Origin: Annona cherimola
Taxonomy: Eukaryota > Streptophyta > Magnoliopsida > Magnoliales > Annonaceae
Assembly (NCBI GenBank): GCA_030490835.1
Contig: CM059975.1
Span: 35,062,133-35,126,132 of the forward strand
Length of the DNA stretch: 64,000 bases
Direction of reading: 5' to 3'
Shown: positions 34,401 through 46,500 of the stretch, piece after piece
Numbering within the stretch: position 1 is the stretch's first letter
Layout of the letters: every line of letters begins with the position of its first letter
Made by a program: the position numbers and the translations under genes
Notes under the pieces: generated by a model
Databases searched by the model: none
The model's input: the letters and a program-made list of their open reading frames with translations, nothing else
Told to the model about the DNA's origin: nothing

Positions 34401-37147
34401 AAACCTTTAAATAATTTTAAACCTAAATAAATATATAAATTTATAATTAAAAATATTAACTAATTTAAATTAAATTAAATCAAAATTTACGTAAATATAT
34501 AAAACTGTAAAAATTATTATATATATGATGTTGTAAAACTAAAATTGTAATAAATTATATCTAACTGTAATTTAGATTTAATATATAAATATATGTTACT
34601 TTTTGGGATTGGTTAAATAATCAATTTAGTAAATAACTACATTTAATAGAAATTTTATAATAAAATTCATTAAAATTATATAATATTATTATTACAGTTT
34701 ATATTACAAATTTAACATATTCATATACTAATTGTGATTTATTATTACTAGAATTAATAAATTTAAAATAAAAATAAAAAATATAGCCGATATATCCATA
34801 AAATCTTAACAAAGTGGTATGATTTTATGTAAATAAGGGCCATAAAAATTTGATAATTTTCAAAAAATATATAGGATAATTTTCGTCTTAACGTATAGGC
34901 ATTAAATTGAACAAAAGATATTTACATTTTTAATAGTAAAAATTATATCGGTCACCCTTTATGTTATAAATTTTTTGCAAATCAAAATAAAGTAAGGTAA
35001 GTAACTTTATATAAAGATAAAAATTTGTATTAAACTCACGCACCTACAACACTCCATTAAAAAAGATAAAAATTAACCCGACCTCCCACCCACGTGCCCT
35101 TTTACACACATTATTATATTAATAATTATATCTAAAAAAATAAATTAGATCTTCAATTACAATATATCTTCAAATTTTATAATCCATGGACTTTTATTCA
35201 ATTTTAATGATTCTAAATAATATAAACATGTACAAAAGAAATGTAAATGTATAATTAAAAATAATAGTAGATAATATCTTCAATTATAATATATCTATAA
35301 TTTTTAATGTTCACATAAGCTTCTTCTATTTTTGTGATTCTAAGTAATTCATGGGATTGGTTCAATAATCAATTTAGTAAAGAACTATATTTAATAGAAA
35401 TTTTATAATAAAATTATTAAAATTATAAAATAATATTATTACAGTTTATATTACAAGTTTAACGTATCAATATACTAATTGTGATTTATTGTTAGTAGAA
35501 TTAATAAATTTCTATAAAAAAATTTATTTGCTTCAAGTGAAATCAATGCAAAATTATCAATTTAATAAATATTTAGATTGAATAAAAAATCTATAAAAAA
35601 ATTCATGTTAAATTATAGAACACTTCTAAATACAGTCCAATCAAATTTAAAGTCCAACGAATTTTTTTTGATATAAAACTATAATTTAGATTTAAATAAA
35701 CTAAATATATATGATTTTTGGGATTGATTTAATAATTAAGTGTTTTTATATTAGTAAAAAATTGTTTAATGAATCCATCTAAATCTAACATTTAACCGTA
35801 AACTTTTATATGTATTTCTATTTTTTCACACAGAAATTATGAAAATTGTATTTAATAAAGTGCCTTTTGTGTTTTTTTTTGTGAAAAATACAATTTTCTC
35901 ATAAAAATTTTCATTAAATAATTTGGGAAGTGATTACTGGGTTATTAAAATAATTGGGGAAGAATCGTAAAATTATTTGAATAGTTCATTTTACAAAATG
36001 AGTCGCATGTACACCAAAATATTGTGCATCGGTGGAGTACTGATCTTCGGTGCTCCACCATCTTCCTCTTTTTAAAACCATGCTCGCACGAACCCATCTT
36101 CTCTGATATACATTTTTTCTCGCCGATGTCAACAGAGGTGGTGTATTTTGCCACTCTGTAGCTGGCCAAGAAAATTTCCCACCATCCCAGCTCAAATCTA
36201 ACACCGACTGTAGTGTTTTGTCTCCAAAATCCGACGGCGTCTTACCTTTAAGATTCAGCTTCGGCAATCAGCACCCAGCAAATCAGAGCCGATGGATCGA
36301 TTTCCGGCAGAAACTGCTGTATATTGGCAGTAAATGTAGACGGTAGCCAGAGCCGTTTTACATCTCCCAATCAGATCGTCTTCTCCAAAGCTTCGTCCAC
36401 CACCTGAAACAAACAAATCTAAGATCCATTCACCGGCTATTAGATTCACGACCATCAACAACAACAGATCCAAAGAAAAAATCTACGAAGAAAGAAAGGG
36501 CAGAAGGGGCGCCGACTCGTGCAAGCTGCCTGTGGAGATTTCGGAAAGGAGAGGAGAGAGAGAAAGGGGCAGAGAGGAGCATGCCCAATCGACACCCCTG
36601 GCAAAGAATTTTGAGTTACTGAAACTACCCCTTTGAATCCAAACTGTCGAATGGAAATCAACGGTGGACAGCTGACTTCCTGTGAGAAAAAATGAGGGGC
36701 GCGCTTCCCATGGATTGGCTCTCCCCATATGTACCTACTGATCCACTCCTAAATTGGATAGGTTAGGATAAAAAATTTTACTCGTGGGTACCTATCCTCA
36801 CTGGGTGTGTTGACTTGCAAATCGCAATTGTTTTTTTGCAAACCACCAGCTACATATTGCTGTTTAGGAAGTTATTTGCTGTCCTCATTTAGATCATTGC
36901 TTTGACAGATCGATGGACCATGATTGCTGTTTTTTTATGAGATCCTCTTCATCCATCAAGTTGGATTAAGTGAATCATCATGGATGATTTTTGTGATGTT
37001 GTCCGTTTTGCATATTTGCTTGGCGAAGTCATCAAGCTTTCTCCAAATCGTCCACGTATGCTGATGCTTGAATGAAATTTTGTTGGATCTGCACCATTCA
37101 ACCGTTGCTACGTAACGTTGTCGATGTCTCATGGCATCTGAAAAGTA
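34401..37147. other. Intergenic DNA, AT-rich with one GC-richer patch
   Basis: A direct repeat of about 160 bp (GGGATTGGTT..AATCAATTTAGTAA ...AATTAATAAATT) lies at 34603-34762 and 35352-35510, with a third partial start at 35718. A GC-richer patch at 36000-36750 has several short minus-strand frames but no recognisable protein. Nothing else is supported. Confidence 0.5.
34603..35510. repeat. Pair of direct repeats of about 160 bp, 750 bp apart
   Basis: Copies 34603-34762 and 35352-35510 share GGGATTGGTT, AATCAATTTAGTAAA, TTTAATAGAAATTTTATAAT, TTACAGTTTATATTACAA and CATATACTAATTGTGATT-type blocks at about 90 percent identity by eye. Confidence 0.7.
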
Positions 37148-37315
37148 GCTTCTTTGCTTTATCTTTTATGTTCCACGTATGCCTTCATGCTCCGTGTATA
37201 CCTTCAATGCATTGATGGGCAGGGGTGTTAGCTGCTTCTTTGCTTTATCTTTCATGTTCCACGCATGTCTTCATGCTCCGTGTATGCCTTCAATGCATAG
37301 ATGGGGAGGGGTCCC
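37148..37315. repeat. 83-bp tandem duplication
   Basis: Two copies begin CTTCTTTGCTTTATCTTT at about 37148 and 37231. Each contains CTTCATGCTCCGTGTAT and CCTTCAATGCAT. Confidence 0.8.
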
Positions 37316-37432
37316 ACCCGTAAAACCTATTTATAAATTATTTAGGTTAGACTTTTTGGCTAATAAGGTTCAATTGGCTCACCATCTTATTAAATAAACA
37401 TTTGATGAGTCAATTATCTTCAACCTGTCAAC

Positions 37433-38027
37433 TAGGGGTGTTAACGGATCAGGTTGGAGGGGTTGGAGTTTAATCCTAATTCTAATCCATTTAAAATATC
37501 TCAACCCTCATTCGTTTATTAACCCATTTACAACCCATTTAATAAACAGGTTGGTGGGTTGATAATGAGTCGTATAGCAAACAACCTAAAAGCCTAAACT
37601 CTAGTAGATGACAATCTCGCAGGGAGAGATGAGAGCGCGTTTTCAGCATAGAGGAAATGGAAATAGGATAGTAACTGAGAAATGAAATTAAGGCAGCAGT
37701 GAAAAATAAAAATTAGGTAACTTGAGAAAGACTTAGAAAGAAAAAATAACCAAGGAGTTTATATATATATATATATATAATTTTAATGAGTCAAGCGAGT
37801 TAAATGGGTTGAACGAATTAAATGAGTTGAACAGTTTATATGGGTTAAATGGGTTACTAAACGGGTTGACGAGTTATAAAATCTCAACCCTAATCCATTT
37901 ATTTGATTAAATGGTTAAATGGGTTGGCGGATCATAACCCATTTATTCAAAAATCTCAACCCAAACTTATTTATAAATGGGTTGGATGAGCGGATTGACG
38001 AATTGACCATGACCATTAACAACCCTA
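37433..38027. mobile_element. Non-autonomous hAT element, 595 bp, third TIR type
   Basis: The ends are TAGGGGTGTTAACGGATC and, complemented, TAGGGTTGTTAATGG. The 8-bp flanks CTGTCAAC (37425-37432) and CTATCAAC (38028-38035) differ by one base. The interior is full of AAATGGGTT/AACCCATTT subrepeats. A diverged sister copy lies at 57391-57959. Confidence 0.75.
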
Positions 38028-39479
38028 CTATCAACTTGTTTAATCCACTCAACTCAATTATAATCCGTTTATGTAGATTTTTCTCTAGGCTTTTATATTA
38101 ATGCAGAAGTTTAATATGTATATTCTATCTGAAGCTATAAACATTATTATTTTTAGGTGTCCATTGTTCAATGTTAAGATTTTGTACAACTATATCCTAC
38201 TTGTTTTGCTTATCATGGTTGTTTTTAAGCTATTAAGATTTTTATCTTTACAAATATATTATTTATTTTATTTCATTTCATTTAGTTGATTAATACATCA
38301 ACTTGCTTTCAATATGCATGTTTACAACCCATCTAGAAAAGTTAAATGGATTATAAACATATTAGAGTTAAAATTTTATAAATGGACTAAGATTAAAATT
38401 CTATAAATGAGTCCCCTAACCCTAATTCTTTAACATCATGTAGATGGGTGACTTCCCAATTACATATTTAGGCATGCTATACCATAAGGGCATGCCCACC
38501 TTGAATTTTGAATTCAGATTGGAACAGGGGCGCACTGATACCACACTCGCCCTCCCTCCACCAACTTCCCTCTAGCCCCCTATATTGTATTCATGCCCCC
38601 AATAATGTTCTTTATTGAATATGCTTTCTTTTTCATTGTCTGCAATTCCATGCCAAGTGGGTAGATAGGAATTGTTTTCCTTACTGAAATGCGGTGGCCC
38701 GGATTTTCTCGGTGGGTCCAGCAGGATAGATAACATGCTGTGGACCCAGATGATGATTGGATTGTGTAATTCGTAGATCATGCATTCCTTCCTTCTCCTT
38801 TTTCAGCAAATTTGGATAATTCAGTCCATCTTTAAATAATTTTTTTTAATGGATAAATGATACTTCTTTAAATAATTGATAAATTGTTTTTTATACGTTT
38901 TAATAAAAAAAAAGTTTTTCATTTATACGTGATGGCGATAGCCACTTAAGTGAGGTGTTTATACAAATGCTGCTGATTAGTGTTATATTAATTGCAGCTA
39001 AATTACTACTATTATTTGCAGAAAAACATAATAATTACATTAAATATTTTTTTCAGCTGCGTTTGATGCAAAAGATGACGACATTTAACATAACTAGAAT
39101 AAAGCGACTAAGTATAGCTAAATAATATACATAAAAAAGTATAACTAAATAATCAATTACATTCAAAATACATTTATATTAATTTTATATGCGGCCAAAA
39201 ATTTAGTTTCACTCCATGAAATTTGTTATTGAGTACACTTCACCTTAAAATAATGCTTGCGGCTAATAACTCTAATTTTAAATAAATTTCAATCGGACGG
39301 GCCTCATCTGATTGGATTGATCTTCTGCAATCCATGAGGTTGAAACACAATATTGGACAGGCATAATATTCAGAAATTTTTTTAAAAAAAAAAGAGAAAT
39401 ACAACGAATGAAAATTCATGAATAGAACAAAAATAAAGGAGCACAATCCTTGCAAGGCTCTTGATTGGGATAAAGCTAA
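38028..39479. other. Intergenic DNA downstream of the HDG2-like gene
   Basis: No gene recognised. AT-rich, with only short chance frames. Confidence 0.45.
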
Positions 39480-40585
39480 TGTCTTGCACTCACATCATGT
39501 CTTGATCACGCTACAACAGCTTCCACGGAATCCATACAAATTAAGGGAAAAAAAAAAAAAAAGGGAGAGAGACTGATAATTCCTCACAAAAAGAAAGATC
39601 GGAAATCCTGCTGGCTTGCATTCTAGGAAGTAGGAGAAGAAAATTAGCAAAGGATCTGTTGACATTGGTGGCAGAACTCAAATCTACCAGAAAAATCAAA
39701 GTCAATATTCATCGTCAAAGGAAAGTCAATACCCGAACCAATACCCCTTGCATGGTGGTGTGAAGAGCTAGCTTTGGACTAGTGCTTCCGGCCAAAGCAA
39801 AAACACCACGTGGCAAGGAGGGATGCAAGGTGCGTTCTTGACTTCTTCCCAGCTTCAACTTCGCCCTAAATCCAATACACCTTTGTCTCCAATATTTCTA
39901 CTTCTATTCTCACTGTAGTAATATAGATATAAATAAACAGAATTAGTAAGAAGGGAATTCAATCACAGAACATGAATACGTACCCGAATGTACAATTGCA
40001 TGCACTACAAATTAAACCTCGAAATTTGCGTATTAATTAATGACCATCACCGAACTACACTGCGCTTCTACCTTATTCTAGAAAAAAAAAAATTTAAGAG
40101 AAGAAATTTTAAAATAGATAGGATAATTAAACGATCAAAATATTTTTATGTTTAAAATTTAGAAAATATATACAAATCGCCAAACATGATAAAACTTAAT
40201 TTATAAATCAAAGATACCCAGATTAATAGTATTATAAAACAAAAAATAAAAAATATTTTGTGGCCAGCCAACTAAGTTGTTTCGGGTTGATGATTGGCAC
40301 CTAATCTTTTGCACAATCTATTCAACATAATTAAAAGGGACAAAATAAAATGAGCTCGATCAACAAACAGGCTATGTATCTAACATGATCAATACTTGCT
40401 TCACACTATGCCCAAGTTGTAGGGGTGACAATCTTAATTTCTACTCGTTAATTATAAAAAACACCAGCATACAGCAAGAAACTGTTCCTATTTACATTGG
40501 TGAAATTCAATATTATATACTACATGTTAATTAACTACTGACCTGTAATTAAGGGCTCCTCCTAGCTCCAATATATACATAAAGA
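39480..40585 (-). other. Putative 3' untranslated region of the HDG2-like gene, possibly spliced
   Basis: Downstream of the stop (40586-40588) the minus strand reads a good donor, TTACAG then GTCAGT, with the intron start at 40542. A good acceptor, TACTACAG, has its exon start at 39912. Between them the sequence is AT-rich; below 39912 it becomes more balanced until a poly-A/T tract near 39550. A spliced 3' UTR is therefore possible, but only cDNA would show it. No poly(A) signal was placed with confidence. Confidence 0.35.
40090..40290. mobile_element. Degraded arm of a core-sharing MITE near the gene's 3' end
   Basis: CATGATAAAACTTAATTTAT followed by AATCAAAGATACCCAGATTA is the right-arm form of the core. 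The left arm is poorly preserved and no target duplication was found. Confidence 0.35.
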
Positions 40586-43500
40586 TCATGGTGGGTTTTC
40601 AGAAGCGAGGGCAGCCTTGATCCTTTCCACAGTGCAGGCAATGAGGCTGTTGACAGTGGCTACGGAGCCAAGCGAGAGCTTTGCTGTGGGAACGGAATCA
40701 ACCAAGATCTGGAATGCCACAGTCAAGAGAGAGCCAGAAGCAGCAGTTGCAGAAGTCTCATGAGCATTTCCTCCCAGAGCTGTAGTTGGGCCGTCGGGAA
40801 GAATAGCAAAACCAGAGGGCAGGAGAGCTACGTAGTCAGGATCTCCACCATTCAGGACCACGTTCATGGCCACAATGTCTACAGGAGCATAAATCACAAA
40901 AGACCCTGTCGAATCTGTGCAGCTCTCTTGCAGTATTAGCATGTTACTCTGGCTTGAGTTCGAACTCTGATCATCCATGCCATCAACAAATATAAAATAA
41001 AAAATGTGGGTGTTAGTTCAAAATGGGTAATTCCTCAATTACAAGTGCAATAAATCACAATGGGCAGTTACATTTACACGGAGTAGTGAGACGCAATTGC
41101 CAGGATCTTGGCCATTGGCAATGTGGGTCATCTCTTGAACAATACCGCCATTTGAAAGGATATCCCACTGGAAGAAAACATACCATAATATGAGAAATGG
41201 AAAAGGAAAAAAAAAAAAAAGAAAAGAAAAAAGACGCCGCTAGATATTGTATAGTAATTTTGTAAACTATGAAAAAATTAGCCAGGTGCATGTCACTAAT
41301 GTTATTAAAAGCAGCGTGATTAAAATTAGGCCGGCCCGGTTGGAAAAAGAACCGATTATACTCGACTCGCTAACTCAACTGCCTAAGACCAGCTATTCAT
41401 TAGGAAAAGACAGAGAACAGACAGAGAACCGCTGGCCCAACCAATCCATGCCTGATTCAGTCATGATAACATTGATTAAATCGGGACCAGACGGGGCAGG
41501 TTGAATAAACGCATCAATTTATTAGTTCCCTTTTGTCACATAGGCCGAGGAAAAAGCATTTTTAGTTGAACACGAGACTTTTGACCAAATCTTTTTTTTT
41601 TTTTTTTTGTTGGTGACCAAAATTCTATTTTATTGGCCAAGTGGGTGGTATCCCAGTTGGTCTCAAGTGGTGGTGCGCATATGGTTGGCCTAAGTTGAAT
41701 TCTTCTTATTATTGGAAGTTAAATTTGTGGTCCTCTGATAATGAAAAATTAGAATTGTCTCAAATAAGTGTAGGAGTATTTATAAAATATTTTTCCATTA
41801 TGAGGATTGTAAATGGGTCTGATTTGTAATATCAGATGACATAGTGTATATAATACCAATAAAAATCCTATTTAATTAGATTAAAAGTAAAAAACTTTCA
41901 GTTGACTTTAAGTTTATGTAACTAATAACAACCAAGTATCTTGTTGCAAAATATATGAAGCCAACTATTTCATTGCTAATAGTGATTGTAAAGGATCGAC
42001 TTTTGTATGGTGATTAATTCCTTAGTTGCAAAAGTTACTAATTTGTGATGTCATTTTTATTATCACTAAAAACTTAGCTTTTAGCAACAATAACATAATG
42101 CTTGTTATAAAAAAATAATTTTTTATAACAATGGTAAAAAAATATTGTTATTAAGGGAAAATTTTAGCCTCAATTTTAGAAAATTAGTTACTAAAAGTTT
42201 CTATTATAGACTCATTGTGGCTGACTTATTGTCATACTACTTTGGTAAATTACATCATTTCTAGTTGTCCATGTTCTTGTAGAGCATAATATTCTTTTTC
42301 ACTAAGTAGACTTTCATTAAACTCTAAAATTGTTTTTCCAAATCTATTACTTGAATAACTCCTTTCACTTGGAACATTTCTAACCAACTCCTAGTTAAGG
42401 CTAAGCAATCCCCAATTATAAAAAAAAAAAGGCTAAGCAATCCCCAAAACACACATCCGATACAAAAAATGATCTTTAGAAGCTATTTAGCTGCATACAA
42501 GGAGCTTCAATGAGATGAAAATGTAATCATATATGTTAGGAATGAGATAAGTGATATAAAAAACATAAAAAGTTAGTTTGAAAAATGAAAAATTGTATTA
42601 AAAACATAAAAAGTTATATTAATTGATTGTATGCTTCGTAAAGGCCTTTAATCATCCACATTAGTTCAGTATTTTTGTTTGCTATGAAACAAGTTGTTGC
42701 TATAACATATATGAAATTATGAACTTAATTTTCTCATCAACGAAGTAGTTGATTTCCTTTTTTGAAAATTTTACAAGGAAATTCTTACTTGACATCAGAC
42801 TTTTTGCAACAAAATTCTTTATTTCGTTGCAATTGCAACTTGCATCCAACTTCATGCTACGATAGCTTTTTTTTATTACATTGGATTACAATGAAAGCCA
42901 TCCTCCCATTGGCACACAAAACCGGGGTCTACAACTCACTCAACTTCACACTAACATAGTTACTCAAAACTTTTTAACAATGCCACGATGGGGACAACGT
43001 CGTGGTCATGGACTTCGGCTGATATGCAACTAGTCCATGATTCAAGTCTTGTCGAGGGCACTTGTCCCTTGAATAACTGTTGGTTATTGGTGGAGCTTTG
43101 CCCCCATATTTATAGATAGGAGCTTGTTGTCTCCATGGTAAATGAATTTCATATGTAATATAAAAGATATCACGACATATAATATATAATACCAATAAAA
43201 AAAAACTTTTTAATGAAGATTCACGAATATGCCCAAAAAGGTACCTTTCCTAGCTTCAAGTTCCTATAACAACGTGTGGGTCACGGTTGCCGACTAGATG
43301 TAAACTCGAATAATGTCTTAGAGGTGTCACCCTGAGTTGCTCCATTGGCCTATTATCACGTAACTTCAGAAAATAGATTCTACTAATGAATGAAAGATTC
43401 TCTCTTAAGCTAACACCAATTTAAAATTAACATTAGTAGAAGATCCACGAATCTGAAGACGTGAATATTTAGATTGTGTTTTCACACGTCGTTGAAATAA

Positions 43501-46500
43501 AATGATCCTTTCTTACAAAAATATGATTAAACTATTAAAAATATAAGAATAAGTAGTTATCTTAGTAAATATATATGAATAACAAAATATGAATAGTGCA
43601 TTTTTTTACGGTCTCAATAGTACCTTTTGAGCTTCAAAACATTTATAAACTTTTTAAACGCTTACATAAGATACATACTTTTTGTGATGCATAAGTGAAA
43701 TGCAAAACTCGCACCCGCATAAATTATTTTTTACAATTGAATTTCTAATCTTATATTTTATTGTATATAACCTATTTATGCACATTGGTGCAGTAATGTT
43801 ATTAATGTTATTAATGGTAAATATAATATTTTAAAAAATTTATAAGTAACTTATAATGAAGTGTAGGACCAAAGTTTTTTGCATCAATAAATACATGCAT
43901 ACCATTTTATTTAGGATAATCATTATTTATTAGATGTAATTGAATTTATATTTTATTGCATATAACCTATTATGTACATTCTTGGAGTAATATTATTAAT
44001 GACAAATATAATATTTCTAAAAAATTTATAACCTGTAATGAAGTTTAGGAGCCAAAATTTTTGACATCGATAAATAGATGCATATAAAAATATCTAAATT
44101 CAGTTATTTCAAGCTTCTAATTACAATTTTATTTATTTTATTTAGGATAATCATTCTTCATTAAATGTAAAAATAAATTATTCAATTAATAAATAAAATT
44201 TTTTACAACTTACGATTACAAAATTATACTTTTAATAAAGGATATGATACGGATCTAAGATACAAGCCAATTTATAAGTATTTTTAGGGTCACAATATAA
44301 AGTTTATATTTATTATAATTTAAATTTATTATATAATTACTTATTGTACGTTGTAAAAATTGTTAAATTTTTACTCATGTTTACGTTCTTAAGAATTTAA
44401 TTATATTTTTGATAACTCAAAACTGTCTTGTAATTAATATGGAAATGCAGCCGAAAAATATGTTAATTTCTTCACATTTGAGAAGTTTTTCCACTTGTAA
44501 ATTTTAAACAAAGTTAACAGAGAATCTTTTATGAGTACCAAACTACTTTTAAAAGTCATGTAGCAGCTAATGAAGACAATTAACTTATTGTGTCATCCTT
44601 AACTCGACCTAGGGTTACATGTAATCCACGTCCCATTAGAAATTGATAGTGCCAAATGCTGCGAATGGGCTCATAATAATGGATTGGCATTGATTCTCTG
44701 TAATAGATAACATTCGTTAAGTGGATCTTTTAAGTGATAAAAATGTGCGTAGTAAAAATAGTGATGTTTCATAAAAAAAATGCAGATGTTAATTATATCA
44801 GTAAATTAGGACGATAGATTTTCTTGAAAAAGAAACAAATCGATAAATAAATAAGAGGTGGCCCTGGAATAGCCAATTGATTTCACGTCTTGGCTTGTGT
44901 GCTATAAATACAGGGTTTGAACCCTGTTAAGTGTTATCTCCCACTGGTGTAATAAAAAAATTGATAAATAAAACAATAACAAAATATGAGATGGTTAAGA
45001 TTAATAAGTTAATTAAATATTATATTATCCTCAAAAATTATCTAATGAAAATTGCTGTTACACTGCTCCCTGTTACAAAGGACGCTTATTACGTGTCTGC
45101 ATCGCAAAAGAGTGTCTAGTTTGCTGGAAGTTTTTACAACTAAATAATTAGTTGCTGTTAACTGTTTTTATCTCACACCTATTGGTTGTTCATTAACACT
45201 TCTGCAACCAGCTGAAATTTTAGTTGCTATAGCCCATTTGCCACGAAATTCTTGCAGCAGAACTCTTTTTGTTTTTGAGCCAAAGCCATTTTACTAGTGA
45301 GTTCTTGCAACCAAAAATTTTTGAAAACTTTTTAGCAACCTGAATGTAACTTTTTGCACTAAAATATTGTGTAAAAAATCCATATTCATTGTGTTAATGT
45401 TACCGGGATTTTGTATCTTCTAGCAGGAAATCTTGTAATATTGGCATGAAGGACCTTTTGACACAAATTTTGAGGGTGGAGTCACATTTTATTTAACTAT
45501 ATGATAACCTTATTAAATCTACATTTTTTTTATAATATTATGACTTATATTTTTATTTTTATTTTTATTTTTACAAAAACTTCATTTTTATTAATGTCCT
45601 GATCGAATACACTAGTTACGGTAAAAAAAAAAAAAAAAAAAAGAGCGATAACAACATACTTGGCCGCAGCTTATGTAACAAAATTCCCATTCCAGCTAGG
45701 TCTAAGGAAGTTACATAGATCAAATTATTCAACAAGTGCGTCCAAGTTATGCAAATAGGGTTCACCTGTTGTGCACCCTAGATAATGTTGTCATCTTGTT
45801 AGTTAAGTTCTTCTAAAATGGATTAGAGAGGAATCAGATAGCTTAGTATTGTTTGAGCCAGATTCAAGTACCTCATTGCGGGAATTCTCATCTCTAAGGA
45901 ACTCAAAAACTCTTTTTGGTGAAACCGGAAGCCAGAAGGATGTAGCAGCACTTAGTACAATGCCAGGAGGTCTCCCTGGATCATCTATGCTTTTTCTGGT
46001 CATCACTCTAACATCTTCTGCTCCACTTCCTGAAAGAGTGGTCCAAGTATGCGCAGTAGAGGCACTAACGCCAGCACAAAAGCTTATAACCATCCTCTCA
46101 GCCAGCTTCAACATGCTCTTTCTCCCATCTTGATTCGTTATCACTGTAAAATATTCCCAATTCGTGGAACATTTTTAAGATATTTGATGAAGAATGAAAG
46201 GAATGATTATATATGATGGAGGGATTGGCTTAAACACACTTTTTAATTAGTATAAACTTTATCTCTCGATAAAAAAAATCCCGTTTGGCCAGGATCAATC
46301 GATTTCTTACATAAATGCATTTATGGTTTGGCCCAAGTCGGGAAATGGTACAAACAATCTAAAATCTTATTGTTGGAAGAAAATTAAGGATCAGTTCAGT
46401 GAGTGGTTTAAAAAATGGGAAATTTTGTGAGAAAAATTTCGAAAAGCAAGTTTGATATAACATAATAGGAGTAATATATACAAATGAATAATCTTGTTAG

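Larger units (their letters stand above)
41168..45871 (-). other. Intron 9 of the HDG2-like gene, 4,704 bp, transposon-rich
   Basis: This intron separates the exon ending ...ENSRNE from the exon starting WDILSNGG. The donor is GAG then GTACTT and the acceptor is CTTCCAG then TGG. It is several times longer than any other intron here (88 to 1,228 bp). It contains a SINE-like insertion with a 10-bp target duplication, a second B-box-bearing segment, a tandem duplication near 43.7-44.2 kb, and stretches rich in GCAACC/GGTTGC-type motifs. No host exon is apparent inside it. Confidence 0.8.

Noticed and set aside
35945..36728. Cluster of overlapping minus-strand frames
   Set aside because: Short, mutually overlapping and without recognisable motifs; likely a GC-richer transposon leader or decayed sequence.
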